Source: UBA6168 sp965222975
GTDB taxonomy: Bacteria; Bacteroidota; Bacteroidia; Chitinophagales; Saprospiraceae
Direction: 5' to 3'
Assembly: GCA_965222975.1 (NCBI GenBank)
Contig: CBDCVJ010000038.1
Location: 186,001 to 250,000, forward strand
Length of the DNA stretch: 64,000 nt
Numbering within the stretch: position 1 is the first letter of the stretch; each line of letters starts with the position of its first letter. The position numbers and the translations under genes were made by a program. The notes under the pieces were generated by a model. The model did no database searches and was not told the DNA's origin. It was given only the letters and a program-made list of their open reading frames with translations. Positions 26,001 to 34,309 of the stretch are shown here, one piece after another.

Positions 26001-26717
26001 TTAATTCTCCAACCATTGATTAATAATTTTAGAAATTTCCTTCCCATTTGTCAGCGTCATCACATGTGTCCCATTTTCAATTATAACTGGCTTGTGGATA
26101 TTTTTAATCGGAAGTGTTTTGTCCTTAGTACCGTGAATATGCAGCAATTTAATTCCTTCATAATTCTCATTATCCCACTCTATTATACAACGGACTGCCC
26201 GCTTCATAAATTTAGGGTCTTTCCGTTTCATCATGCTCCGCCACAATTTTTGATCTTCTTTTGACATGGGTTCATACAAGGGTTGTAAAAGGATGGTCCA
26301 AAATTTATAAAAACGACCACCCAATAAACGGTGGATGGGAATTTTATTGAAAAATTTATAAAGGCTCGGAATTTCATTTTTTGTCTTTGCACTGGCAATT
26401 AAAACTATTTCTTCCGGCTGCATAATCTTTGACATTTCAATCGCCAGCATTCCACCTAATGAAACACCAACAATCGAAAATTTTTTTGTCGGATCAATTT
26501 GGGAGGAAAGGCGTTCCGCATAAGTGGTCATTGTTTCGCCTTTTTCAGGAATAGAATATTCTATATTTTTCGTCTCATAATTTTCAATATTAATATTTTT
26601 AAACAAACGCCCGTCTGAACCTTGGCCAGGAATTAAATAAATGATTTTTTCTTGTTGAGTTTGAGCTAACATAAACATAGGTGTAAAAAACAAGAAAATA
26701 ATAATTAGAGATTTCAT
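26001..26717 (-). CDS. Alpha/beta hydrolase, exported
   Basis: A 238-residue hydrolase with a signal peptide (LIIIFLFFTPMFMLAQ). The nucleophile elbow is GVSLGG (Ser near residue 87), the acid is probably Asp in HGTKDKTLP and the catalytic His is in ENGTHVM near the C-terminus, so the triad appears complete. The oxyanion-region motif is LIPGQGSDGR. It probably acts in the periplasm on an ester or amide, but the substrate is unknown. It lies 7 bp from the acetyltransferase gene, so co-transcription is likely. Confidence 0.82.
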   Translation of the reverse strand: MKSLIIIFLFFTPMFMLAQTQQEKIIYLIPGQGSDGRLFKNINIENYETKNIEYSIPEKGETMTTYAERLSSQIDPTKKFSIVGVSLGGMLAIEMSKIMQPEEIVLIASAKTKNEIPSLYKFFNKIPIHRLLGGRFYKFWTILLQPLYEPMSKEDQKLWRSMMKRKDPKFMKRAVRCIIEWDNENYEGIKLLHIHGTKDKTLPIKNIHKPVIIENGTHVMTLTNGKEISKIINQWLEN

Positions 26718-26724
26718 TCTAAAT

Positions 26725-27171
26725 TTATTCGTTTTTATAAATATCAGGAAAATGCCTTTCCATAAACATGCTTGGTTCTTTTAATACTGTGAAGCCAGCA
26801 TATTTGGCATATAAGCCATGCGCATCTTTTGTGCCCAGTACCCACCTCCTCAATCCTTGCAGTTCTGGATATTCCATAATTGTTTGCACCAGCGATTTCG
26901 ACAAGCCCCGCCCCCGATGTTCAGGTAAAACAAAGACGTCTGCCAGATAGGCAAAGGTTGCATAGTCAGTGACAGCCCGTGCAAATCCAATCTGATTTTT
27001 GTGAAAATAGAGTCCAAAACAACAGGAGTGTTCAATACCCTTGGTCAATGTATCGAGAGGTATTCCTTTGCACCAATAAGCTTCCTCGCATAAATATTTA
27101 TGGATGACATTTAATTCGAGGCGATTTTTTTCAGTGGATATTTCGTATCCTCCTTTTTTATAAGTTGCCAT
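26725..27171 (-). CDS. GNAT family N-acetyltransferase
   Basis: A 148-residue acetyl-CoA-dependent transferase. Motif A is visible as LADVFVLPEHRGRGLSKSLV (residues about 75-95), with the R-G-R-G pyrophosphate loop, and motif B as GLYAKYAGF near the C-terminus. The acceptor is unknown. It is the first gene of a minus-strand run with the hydrolase, 7 bp away. Confidence 0.87.
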   Translation of the reverse strand: MATYKKGGYEISTEKNRLELNVIHKYLCEEAYWCKGIPLDTLTKGIEHSCCFGLYFHKNQIGFARAVTDYATFAYLADVFVLPEHRGRGLSKSLVQTIMEYPELQGLRRWVLGTKDAHGLYAKYAGFTVLKEPSMFMERHFPDIYKNE

Positions 27172-27176
27172 GAAAA

Positions 27177-27260
27177 AGGAATTTGGGAATTGGGGAATTT
27201 ATGGTAGTGGGAGCAAAATAAATTGTTTATAAAATTCCTTAATCCCCTAATTCCCCAAAT
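27177..27260. repeat. Word-type inverted repeat upstream of the acetyltransferase gene
   Basis: AGGAATTTGGGAATTGGGG (from 27177) and CTAATTCCCCAAAT (ending 27260) form an imperfect stem around a 30-nt centre. The words match those at 23860-23936 and 38404-38494. It separates the acetyltransferase gene from the DUF2461 gene. Confidence 0.5.
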
Positions 27261-27267
27261 AACTCAT

Positions 27268-27936
27268 TTAAATCAACGATACTCCATTAAGATCTGTCGT
27301 CAACACTTGGGACATATAATCAAAATACGGGCGCATGGCTTCGAAAGTTTTGACGACTTCTTTTTTAAAATTTTTATTTAAAACTTCATCGTCGGAAAAT
27401 TGGCGGGAAACGGTGAATTGTTTCATACGGATGAGGTCAATGGCAGGATGCTCTTTATTAAAACCTTTGGGTGCAGTTTTTACCGCTTCGCCTTTTAATT
27501 CACCAAAATATTTTTTAAAACTTTTACTGGAAATTATTTTGCGCATTGGTTTATCGTCCATGGCGAATTCATCCCTGATCCTTTTTAGGTCAGCTGGATT
27601 CGGCGCCCAGAACCCACCACCGACGAATGAATTTCCTGGTGCTAAATGAACATAATACCCACCACGCCTTGACGCACCTGCCCTGGTAAAACTCGAACCA
27701 AAATAATCTTTATAAGGATCTTTATTTTTAGAAAAACGAACATCCCTGTAAATACGGAAAGTCTTGCTTTTTTCGATGACATCTTTTTCATTGAGGGCAG
27801 CTTCTACGGCTTTTACAAATTCTTTTATGTTGCCGAGGGCATCATCATATTTAGCTTTGTTTTTTTGGAACCAGTCCCTGTTATTGTTTTTGGAAATGGA
27901 TTTTAAAAATTTAATCGTGTCGGGTTGAATAGTCAT
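27268..27936 (-). CDS. DUF2461 family protein
   Basis: The ATG at 27936 (MTIQPDTIKFLKSIS) gives 222 residues, the usual family length; the open frame extends upstream but that part overlaps the TonB receptor gene and is not protein-like. Family marks are FLKSISKNNNRDWFQKNKAKY, DVRFSKNKDPYKDYFG and GGYYVHLAPGNSFVGGGFW. The family is widespread and has no assigned biochemical function. Cytoplasmic. Confidence 0.88.
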   Translation of the reverse strand: MTIQPDTIKFLKSISKNNNRDWFQKNKAKYDDALGNIKEFVKAVEAALNEKDVIEKSKTFRIYRDVRFSKNKDPYKDYFGSSFTRAGASRRGGYYVHLAPGNSFVGGGFWAPNPADLKRIRDEFAMDDKPMRKIISSKSFKKYFGELKGEAVKTAPKGFNKEHPAIDLIRMKQFTVSRQFSDDEVLNKNFKKEVVKTFEAMRPYFDYMSQVLTTDLNGVSLI

Positions 27937-28005
27937 AATTTGATGTTTTTTGCAAACATAATAATTTTGGGGAAAAGGGTTTTTGCTCATCCTATTTAAA
28001 GGTGA

Positions 28006-28046
28006 AACGGGATTTACTAAATTTTGAAAATTTAGTAAATCCCGTT
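28006..28046. terminator. Perfect 20-bp hairpin between the receptor and DUF2461 genes
   Basis: AACGGGATTTACTAAATTTT pairs with 28027-28046 around one central G. Its core AAATTTTGAAAATTT is shared with the hairpin at 40710-40742. It is about 35 bp beyond the TonB receptor stop on the minus strand and probably ends that transcript. Confidence 0.6.
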
Positions 28047-28079
28047 CAATTTTACATTGAGCAGGATTAAACATTCCAA

Positions 28080-30311
28080 TCAAAACCGATACGTCACTTT
28101 CCCTTTCAAAAAAAATGGCACTCCCGGCGTAAAATGAATTTCCTCTATAGGATCTAACTCGCCTTGCAAACGGGATTCCGTGGCAAATTGCGCCTCGTTC
28201 CATTCCACATCAAATATATTTTCTGCCACAACGCCAAACGAAAGGCCTTTGAGCGTATAGGTCAAATTGACATCCGTAATTAAATAACCTTTTGCAATGA
28301 TGCTGTTGTCTTCAGTCGCTGGCCGGTCTTTCAAAAAGCGGCTTCTAATACTTCCCTCCAAACCAGAAGGCAGGCGCAAGGACAAGCCACCCAGCGCTGT
28401 CATTTCAGGGGCAAGTGGTATGCGGTCAGCACCTTCAGGTTCTTCGATTGAACGGGCATAGGTATAATTCACATCGGCGTCAAAAAACAGATAATCGGAC
28501 ATTTGGTAGCGCAGGCCAATATCCACTCCCGTCCGGCGGGTTTTGCCACTTGGCTCAACGACGCCTGCGTCACCGACATAGACAAATTCCTGCTCCAAAA
28601 ACAAATACCACAAAGCCGTATTTATCCAAAGCCGGGGAACCGGTTTCCAAATAGCACCGAGGTCTGCTCCATAGGCAGCGGGCAGGGTCTCTTTACCATT
28701 TTGGGCGACCACTACCCTGGTATCGTTCGAATGAAACCCCGTGCCAGTTTTGAAATACAATTGCCAGTGGTGGTTGGGGTTGAAAATCAAGTTCAATTTC
28801 GGACTGGCAATGGTCGTGTTTTCCGATAAGGTTTGATAGGAGCTGGCCAACTGGTCAACGTAATCAAATTGGAAATGATCTATCCGTAAGCCTGGGTTTA
28901 GAAGTATTTTTCCAAATTCAAATTCCAAATTGGCAAATGCATAAATGTTTGATTCATTGACATTTCCAAACGCCATCTGCTCCAAGGTGTTCTTCCGGTT
29001 GGCCGTGTGTGACAGTTCGTTATCATTGATTCTATCATAGCGCAAACCAATGCCAGCCTGCATATTTAGGTCAACACCACCTAAGCCATATTCCCGGTGG
29101 AGTACACTCCGCAAGCCAAATATTTGACGGTCTTCGTGTTGTCTGATCTGGTCTCCATTGACTGGATCATCAAGGAAAAAAGTGAAATTGGAAAACAACT
29201 CAAAACCGTATTTTGAATAGAAGGCCATGCTTTTTACAAAGGCATTTTTGGAAATGGTTTTTGTGTGGTTTACTGAAAAATTACTGCGGCTGGTCAGTCC
29301 GCCCTCTGTATCGTCAATGCTTCCAAAACGGCTGATAAGCCCAGCATCCACGGCCCGTTGGGGTATCTGACCGGAGGCATCCCATTTGCTGGTAAAATGG
29401 GAAGCCAGCACCGACAATTTATCGTTATTGGGTAGGTTAATGGTGTATTTTCCCATCAGGTTGAAGCGGTTGAAATTTTGGGGCGATTCGACAGGGCCAT
29501 CCGTTAATAAATATTCCGTTGCCACATAAGCGTGATGGTTTTCCGCATTTCCCAATAAATCAAAAAGGCCGACAAGCCTCGATGTATTAAATTGCCCAAA
29601 TTCGACTCCAAACAAGCTGTTGTCCAGTCTTTCCTTAGTCTGAAAATCCACGTAACCTGCCGTCGTAAAATTGCCCTGCTCCGTGTAGTATGGGCCTTTC
29701 CCAAAATCCAATCGCTCTACTGTCTCGGGTATTAGAAAATGCAGGTCGGCATAACCTTGTCCATGAGCATGTGATACCATGTTAACTGGCATCCCGTCCA
29801 CCGAAATACTTATGTCCGTGCCATGATCGATATCGAAGCCCCGAAGAAACAGTTGTTCTGCCTTTCCGCCCCCAGCGTGTTGGCCGATAAAAAGGCCAGG
29901 CACTTTGCGTAAAATTTCCTGCGATGAATTGACCGGGTTGTTTATCAGGTCAACTTTGGAAATTTGGTTCAGGGAACGCACACTATTAGAAACGATCACT
30001 TGGCCGAGGTCGAAATATATTTCTTCCAAAATGAATGTAATGGGTTTCTTAAAATGCTTTTGTTCCAAAACCACCATTTTGGTTTTATGGCCCAAATAGG
30101 AAATATTGATCGTATCGCCAGGTTTGCTTTGGTCGCAATAAAAAATGCCCTGTTCGTTGGTATGGGCATGCACCATGCCGTTGTTTTTAAAAATATAGGC
30201 ATCTATAAGGGATCGCCCTTCTTTGTCGACCACCTTTCCTTCTATTGTTTGGGCCATTATTTGCGAAGCGAAAAAAGATATAATTAAAATGGAGAGTAAA
30301 ATCCTTTTCAT
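28080..30311 (-). CDS. TonB-dependent outer-membrane receptor, probably for a metal or metal chelate
   Basis: A 743-residue receptor with a signal peptide (LLSILIISFFASQIMA), a carboxypeptidase-regulatory-like N-terminal domain (IEGKVVDKEGRSLIDAYI) and a plug (INNPVNSSQEILRKVPGLF, LRGFDIDHGTDISISVDGMP). A 22-strand-type barrel ends in VTYRF, the usual C-terminal aromatic residue. The plug loop NMVSHAHGQGYADLHFLIPE is rich in His, as in receptors for metals. A His-rich exported protein lies upstream, probably in the same operon, and a DUF3299-like protein is divergent. Together they suggest zinc or copper uptake; the metal is not determined by the sequence. Confidence 0.9.
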   Translation of the reverse strand: MKRILLSILIISFFASQIMAQTIEGKVVDKEGRSLIDAYIFKNNGMVHAHTNEQGIFYCDQSKPGDTINISYLGHKTKMVVLEQKHFKKPITFILEEIYFDLGQVIVSNSVRSLNQISKVDLINNPVNSSQEILRKVPGLFIGQHAGGGKAEQLFLRGFDIDHGTDISISVDGMPVNMVSHAHGQGYADLHFLIPETVERLDFGKGPYYTEQGNFTTAGYVDFQTKERLDNSLFGVEFGQFNTSRLVGLFDLLGNAENHHAYVATEYLLTDGPVESPQNFNRFNLMGKYTINLPNNDKLSVLASHFTSKWDASGQIPQRAVDAGLISRFGSIDDTEGGLTSRSNFSVNHTKTISKNAFVKSMAFYSKYGFELFSNFTFFLDDPVNGDQIRQHEDRQIFGLRSVLHREYGLGGVDLNMQAGIGLRYDRINDNELSHTANRKNTLEQMAFGNVNESNIYAFANLEFEFGKILLNPGLRIDHFQFDYVDQLASSYQTLSENTTIASPKLNLIFNPNHHWQLYFKTGTGFHSNDTRVVVAQNGKETLPAAYGADLGAIWKPVPRLWINTALWYLFLEQEFVYVGDAGVVEPSGKTRRTGVDIGLRYQMSDYLFFDADVNYTYARSIEEPEGADRIPLAPEMTALGGLSLRLPSGLEGSIRSRFLKDRPATEDNSIIAKGYLITDVNLTYTLKGLSFGVVAENIFDVEWNEAQFATESRLQGELDPIEEIHFTPGVPFFLKGKVTYRF

Positions 30312-30320
30312 GATAAATTA

Positions 30321-30462
30321 TTAAGACCAACCACTTGTAAAAAGTTGCCAATCAGGCATATACAAGCAGATCAGTGTTTGCAGAAATAATTAGACTTGTT
30401 TGGTTGATGATAGATGGAACCTTTTATCGAATTTTCCAAAACAGCCTATTTAAGACCAACCA
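30321..30462. promoter_or_regulatory. 13-bp direct repeats upstream of the receptor gene
   Basis: TTAAGACCAACCA occurs at 30321-30333 and again at 30450-30462, both in the 163-bp spacer before the TonB receptor gene; a related TTGGTTG lies between. An exact 13-mer repeated in one promoter region suggests binding of a regulator, perhaps a metal sensor. No regulator gene is nearby. Confidence 0.35.
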
Positions 30463-30474
30463 GAAAGAAAAGGA

Positions 30475-30879
30475 TTAGGCACGGGGAGGGGGAGAAGGAA
30501 CGGCGATGTTTCTATCGCTAAAGTTATTGATGCAAGAAAAAACAACTAAGGCGCTACCCAACAGATCAAAGGGATGAAATTGTTGGGAATTAAAAATTTG
30601 GTGAAATTTATTGGCCAACAAGTCGGAGGTTTCATTGACGGGAGCTTCATTATTGTCTTCAGTATCAAGCACTTCGTTTAGCATTAGCAAGGAATTATGC
30701 GAATGGGTGGCATCATGCGAGTGAAAATGATGGGACTTGTGTTTTCCAGCAGCTAAATCATCTAAGTGAGAAAGAAAGTGCAGGCATTCCAACATCGGGA
30801 ATTGCAACCCGCCTGCGAGATAAAACCCCATTAGGCCGATGGCAAAAAAATGACGGTATTTCCTAAAATGCTGGAACAT
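30475..30879 (-). CDS. His-rich exported or membrane protein next to a TonB receptor
   Basis: The ATG at 30879 is chosen (MFQHFRKYRHFFAIGLMG); the longer frame would need a TTG at 30900. The 134-residue product has an N-terminal hydrophobic helix (FAIGLMGFYLAGGLQF), then a cluster KHKSHHFHSHDATHSHN with seven histidines, an acidic stretch, a second hydrophobic patch (LLGSALVVFSCI) and the end VPSPPPRA. Short proteins with a metal-binding cluster and a terminal Pro run commonly accompany metal-related TonB receptors in Bacteroidota. It probably binds metal in the periplasm. It lies upstream of, and in line with, the receptor gene. Confidence 0.65.
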   Translation of the reverse strand: MFQHFRKYRHFFAIGLMGFYLAGGLQFPMLECLHFLSHLDDLAAGKHKSHHFHSHDATHSHNSLLMLNEVLDTEDNNEAPVNETSDLLANKFHQIFNSQQFHPFDLLGSALVVFSCINNFSDRNIAVPSPPPRA

Positions 30880-31085
30880 AGAATTGTTGGCAGTTCTCAA
30901 ACTCTCTAAAACATACGGAGGTCCGACGGAGTTTGGATTTTAAAAACCCATTATTGCTGTGTGAATGTAAATGGGAATTTTTTAATAAGGCTTTGTACAG
31001 TCAGAATTGTTGTGAAAAGGTTCGCTTCCAGACATCTTCTAAGCATCGTATTTTTGCAGCCATGATTTTCCAACCTAGATCACGA

Positions 31086-31535
31086 ATGATTAACATCCGA
31101 ACCGCCAAGCAGTTTATTTTTTACACAATTTTGTTGTTTACAGGCAACCTATTTGCTCAAGACCAAATAGATTGGGCGACGCTGGCTGATGTAAAGTTCT
31201 CTTCGGTTTTTTCCGAGGAGTTGGGCTTCAGTTACGATGAGGCGTCCTTCGGTCCGTTCATTTCCCTGTTTTCTGAAAAAGAAGTAAAAATCACTGGCTA
31301 CATGATCCCGCTCGACGGGATAGGTGTTTCATACGTGCTTTCCAGAAACCCCAATGCCACATGCTTTTTCTGTGGCGGAGCAGGCCCTGAAACAGTCGTG
31401 GAACTCGAACTCCTACCGTCGGCCATCGGTAAATACAAATTGGACGAGTACCGCACCTTTAAGGGCATTTTGCATTTAAATAAAAAAAATATCGACCACC
31501 TGACGTATGTTCTGAAAAATGCCGAACCTTTGTGA
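31086..31535 (+). CDS. Exported DUF3299-like protein with CFFCGGAGPE motif
   Basis: The ATG at 31086 (MINIRTAKQFIFYTI) puts a signal peptide at the N-terminus (FYTILLFTGNLFAQ); the earlier ATG at 30933 would not. The mature protein of about 125 residues has DWATLADVKF, VKITGYMIPLD and the motif NATCFFCGGAGPETVVELEL, two Cys that could bind metal or form a disulfide. This wording is known from small periplasmic Bacteroidota proteins related to DUF3299, whose function is not established. It is divergent from the His-rich protein and receptor genes. A TATTTTTG promoter-like element lies at 31049-31056. Confidence 0.7.
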   Translation: MINIRTAKQFIFYTILLFTGNLFAQDQIDWATLADVKFSSVFSEELGFSYDEASFGPFISLFSEKEVKITGYMIPLDGIGVSYVLSRNPNATCFFCGGAGPETVVELELLPSAIGKYKLDEYRTFKGILHLNKKNIDHLTYVLKNAEPL

Positions 31536-31540
31536 AGCAA

Positions 31541-31583
31541 TGAGAGAATGAGAGAATGAGAGAATGAGAGAATGAGAGAATGA
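31541..31583. repeat. Octanucleotide tandem repeat
   Basis: Five exact copies of TGAGAGAA followed by TGAATGG, in the 83-bp spacer before the next gene. Such short arrays change length by slippage. It lies 36 bp before the ATG at 31619 and could alter spacing to that gene's promoter. Confidence 0.75.
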
Positions 31584-31618
31584 ATGGATGAAACCAACAA
31601 TTAACAATCAGCAATGCT

Positions 31619-31924
31619 ATGTTCCAAATATTAGTTGCATTTATTATCGGCCTTTTTGTGGCCATGTTATTTGTAAATGTTTATTTCCGGGTAAAAGTCT
31701 TGAAGTCCTATAAAAAGCTGGTGCAGCAGCGGGTGGAGTTTGGGGTCAAGGATATATTGAACAAGGAAAAAATTGAAAAAGAAGTGATCCCAAAATACCC
31801 GCATGCGGCACAGGACATCAGGGATTTTACTACCCATATCCGCAATTCCATAAAAATGGGCACGGTGCTTATAGTCCTAATCACGGCATTCGGAGCAGTA
31901 CTAATGTGGTACCGTCACAGCTAA
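31619..31924 (+). CDS. Small membrane protein with two helices, unrecognised
   Basis: A 101-residue protein. Membrane helix 1 spans about residues 3-22 (ILVAFIIGLFVAMLFVNVYF), helix 2 about 80-96 (MGTVLIVLITAFGAVLMW), with a basic, helical, cytoplasmic loop of about 55 residues between them (LKSYKKLVQQRVEFGVKDIL). No family is recognised. It follows the DUF3299-like gene and precedes the methyltransferase gene on the same strand. Confidence 0.65.
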   Translation: MFQILVAFIIGLFVAMLFVNVYFRVKVLKSYKKLVQQRVEFGVKDILNKEKIEKEVIPKYPHAAQDIRDFTTHIRNSIKMGTVLIVLITAFGAVLMWYRHS

Positions 31925-31984
31925 CGTTATTGCCTTTCCTCAATTCACCAATTTACCAATTTACTAATTCACCAATTCCCTACT

Positions 31985-32812
31985 TTGCTAAAACAACTCA
32001 TCCGTTTCATCAAATTCTATTTCCGGGCAAAAACAAAGTACGACGTCCACTCGCCATTTGTATATGAATTCACCGAGCAGGTGGTCGAAGATGATCGCTG
32101 GTACTATGCTTTCGATGAAATAGAGGCCGTGCGGGGATATATGCTCAAGGACAAACGCTCCATCCCCATCAAGGATATGGGGGCAGGTTCGCAAGTGGAA
32201 AACAGCAAGGAACGCTCCATCGCCAGCCTCGCCAAACATTCCGCCAATCGGCCCTTTGTTTGCCAGATGCTTTTCAAGATCGTCAACTTATACAAGCCGA
32301 AAACGATGCTGGAATTGGGCACCTCCCTTGGCATTTCCACCCAATATCAGGCAGCCGCCTCTCTCCATGCACAGGTAGTTACCATTGAGGGCTGCCCCAA
32401 TACCGCTCACCTGGCTGCCGGAAATTTTAAATTAATGGAATCGAAGAATATCAGTTTGTTAGAGGGTTCTTTTGACGATATGCTACCCCTCGCTTTTAAA
32501 GAACTGGGCCAGTTGGATTATGTATTTGTGGATGGCAATCATCGCAAAAAACCCACGCTGAAATATTTTGAGCAATGTCTTGAACATGCCCACGAGAAAA
32601 GCATCTTTGTGTTCGACGACATCCACTGGTCAAAAGGTATGGAGACTGCATGGACCGCCATCCAACAACACCCGAAAGTGACCCTAACGATTGATTTGTT
32701 CTTTTTCGGCGTGGTGTTTTTCAGGAAAGAACATCAAGTGAAGGAACATTTTTCGCTGGTGCCTTGGGAATGGAAACCTTGGCGGATTGGGTTGGGGGAT
32801 TTTTTTAGATGA
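31985..32812 (+). CDS. Class I SAM-dependent methyltransferase (TTG start)
   Basis: A 275-residue methyltransferase starting at TTG 31985 (LKQLIRFIKFYFRAK). The SAM-binding motif I is TMLELGTSLGISTQY, motif II is VVTIEGCPNTAHLA and the catalytic or metal region is DYVFVDGNHRKKPTLKYFE, as in the O-methyltransferase-like Methyltransf_24 group. The N-terminus (KYDVHSPFVYEFTEQVV) is a feature of a Bacteroidota subgroup. The acceptor is unknown. Its last 8 bp overlap the end of the convergent GT-C gene. The spacer before it has the word array AATTTACC repeated (31944-31980). Confidence 0.85.
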   Translation: MLKQLIRFIKFYFRAKTKYDVHSPFVYEFTEQVVEDDRWYYAFDEIEAVRGYMLKDKRSIPIKDMGAGSQVENSKERSIASLAKHSANRPFVCQMLFKIVNLYKPKTMLELGTSLGISTQYQAAASLHAQVVTIEGCPNTAHLAAGNFKLMESKNISLLEGSFDDMLPLAFKELGQLDYVFVDGNHRKKPTLKYFEQCLEHAHEKSIFVFDDIHWSKGMETAWTAIQQHPKVTLTIDLFFFGVVFFRKEHQVKEHFSLVPWEWKPWRIGLGDFFR

Positions 32813-34292
32813 AGATAACTATAGCTTTTGTTGACTTCAACCAATCGGGCAATGGGTTAGTTCCATTTTTATTTATCAAAACTGTGTAGCCTTTTAGATT
32901 AAGTTCTTCTAATTTTGATTTTTCAGGGATGGTATTATATACAATAAAATCGGTGTAAAACATTGTTTCTATCGGGTTTTCCTGATTAAATAAAACAACT
33001 TTTCTACTATTATATTCATCTCCTAATTTTTTTATAGCTTCTGTCCATTCTGTTTTTTCAGTATTTCTTTGAAATGGTTTAACCCTTTCAATACAGTATC
33101 TTACAGGTAAAGCGACAAGCAGCATCAGAATTAATTTACTTAGCCATTTTTTATTTAAATACAAATTCTTTGCATGCAAAGCATTACAATGCCATGCTAA
33201 TACAATAAAAATAGCTGGCCCAACAAACAATGTATATCCTTGCATTTTTGTTGCTGCAAATGAAAAAAATAAATAAGGGAATAAAATCCAAAATGCAAGA
33301 GCTGAATACTCCCAATTTTTCTTCCTAAATAATTCCCACAAAAAAAATAATAATGGCAGATAAATTAACTCTCCCCATATAATCCTCATTTTGTCAAAAT
33401 GATAAAAAAAGCCACTTCCATGTCCTTCCAACTCATGTGTAAAGTGCAACCAATTATAACGGCTTTCCCACTCCGCTTCCAACGGAAATTCTTGATGAAT
33501 ATATACCTGCCAAGGAGCGGCAACTAAAAAAGCCACTAAAGCAATAGGCACAACTATTTTCATGGCATTCCAAAAAGTAATTTTTTCCTTTTGCCAATAA
33601 ACCAACATAAGAACTGGCAAAACAATTAGTGCTGGAAGCCACTTTGACAATAATGCCGCACCAACTGCCATTCCAGCAAGTGGCAAATAATACCATTTTT
33701 TTCTATTTACATAAATGACACCAAGGACAATAGATAGCTCAATAAAAAACAAGAAGAATATATCAACATGATCTGTTGTGACCCTACCTCCCGTCAATTC
33801 TACCACCAATCCATTAATAGAATGGAAAAAAGCAGCAAGTAAACCAATTCGAGCATTAAAAAAATATTTCCCAAGATAAAAAGTAAGATAAAGGGCAGTA
33901 GTTGAATATATTACAGAAGGAAATCTTAACGCTATTTCATTTATTCCAAATACATGAAAACTCATGGCAATTGTCCACAGAGGGAATGGTTGTTTGTGCA
34001 GCCAAATATGATTTGAAGTCCAATTTTGAAAATTATAATCCAAAATTGGATCAACATACAGCATGGGTTTAAAAGGGTTTGCCATCATGTTTTTTGCAAC
34101 CAATGCGTGATATCGTTCATCCCATTCGTGCAAGAAAAAATCACATGATACATAAATCCTCAATAACAAACCTCCAAGCAATAAAAAAAATAGAGATAGT
34201 TTTTGATTTTTAATTTTAAGGCTCGAAAAAGAACAAAAATAAATGGTCAACACTGTTATAAAAAATACCGCATCCATTATTGTGTTGTCCAT
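32805..34292 (-). CDS. GT-C glycosyltransferase, ArnT/PMT-like, multi-pass
   Basis: A 495-residue integral membrane glycosyltransferase. It has about eleven predicted membrane helices and the acidic catalytic loop HEWDERYHALVAKNMM at about residues 55-70 after helix 2, as in family GT39/GT83 enzymes using lipid-linked sugars. Another periplasmic motif, WLHKQPFPLWTI, matches the W-x-x-K-P-P segment of ArnT-like proteins, and GGRVTTDHVDIFF follows. It probably transfers a sugar to lipid A, glycan or protein at the periplasmic face. Its neighbours are a secreted GH16 enzyme and a methyltransferase. Confidence 0.85.
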   Translation of the reverse strand: MDNTIMDAVFFITVLTIYFCSFSSLKIKNQKLSLFFLLLGGLLLRIYVSCDFFLHEWDERYHALVAKNMMANPFKPMLYVDPILDYNFQNWTSNHIWLHKQPFPLWTIAMSFHVFGINEIALRFPSVIYSTTALYLTFYLGKYFFNARIGLLAAFFHSINGLVVELTGGRVTTDHVDIFFLFFIELSIVLGVIYVNRKKWYYLPLAGMAVGAALLSKWLPALIVLPVLMLVYWQKEKITFWNAMKIVVPIALVAFLVAAPWQVYIHQEFPLEAEWESRYNWLHFTHELEGHGSGFFYHFDKMRIIWGELIYLPLLFFLWELFRKKNWEYSALAFWILFPYLFFSFAATKMQGYTLFVGPAIFIVLAWHCNALHAKNLYLNKKWLSKLILMLLVALPVRYCIERVKPFQRNTEKTEWTEAIKKLGDEYNSRKVVLFNQENPIETMFYTDFIVYNTIPEKSKLEELNLKGYTVLINKNGTNPLPDWLKSTKAIVIFI

Positions 34293-34309
34293 GCAAATTT
34301 AATTTATTA

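Noticed and set aside
27937..28203. N-terminal extension of the DUF2461 frame
   Set aside because: It overlaps the TonB receptor gene in another frame and the hairpin at 28006-28046; the conserved start is the ATG at 27936.
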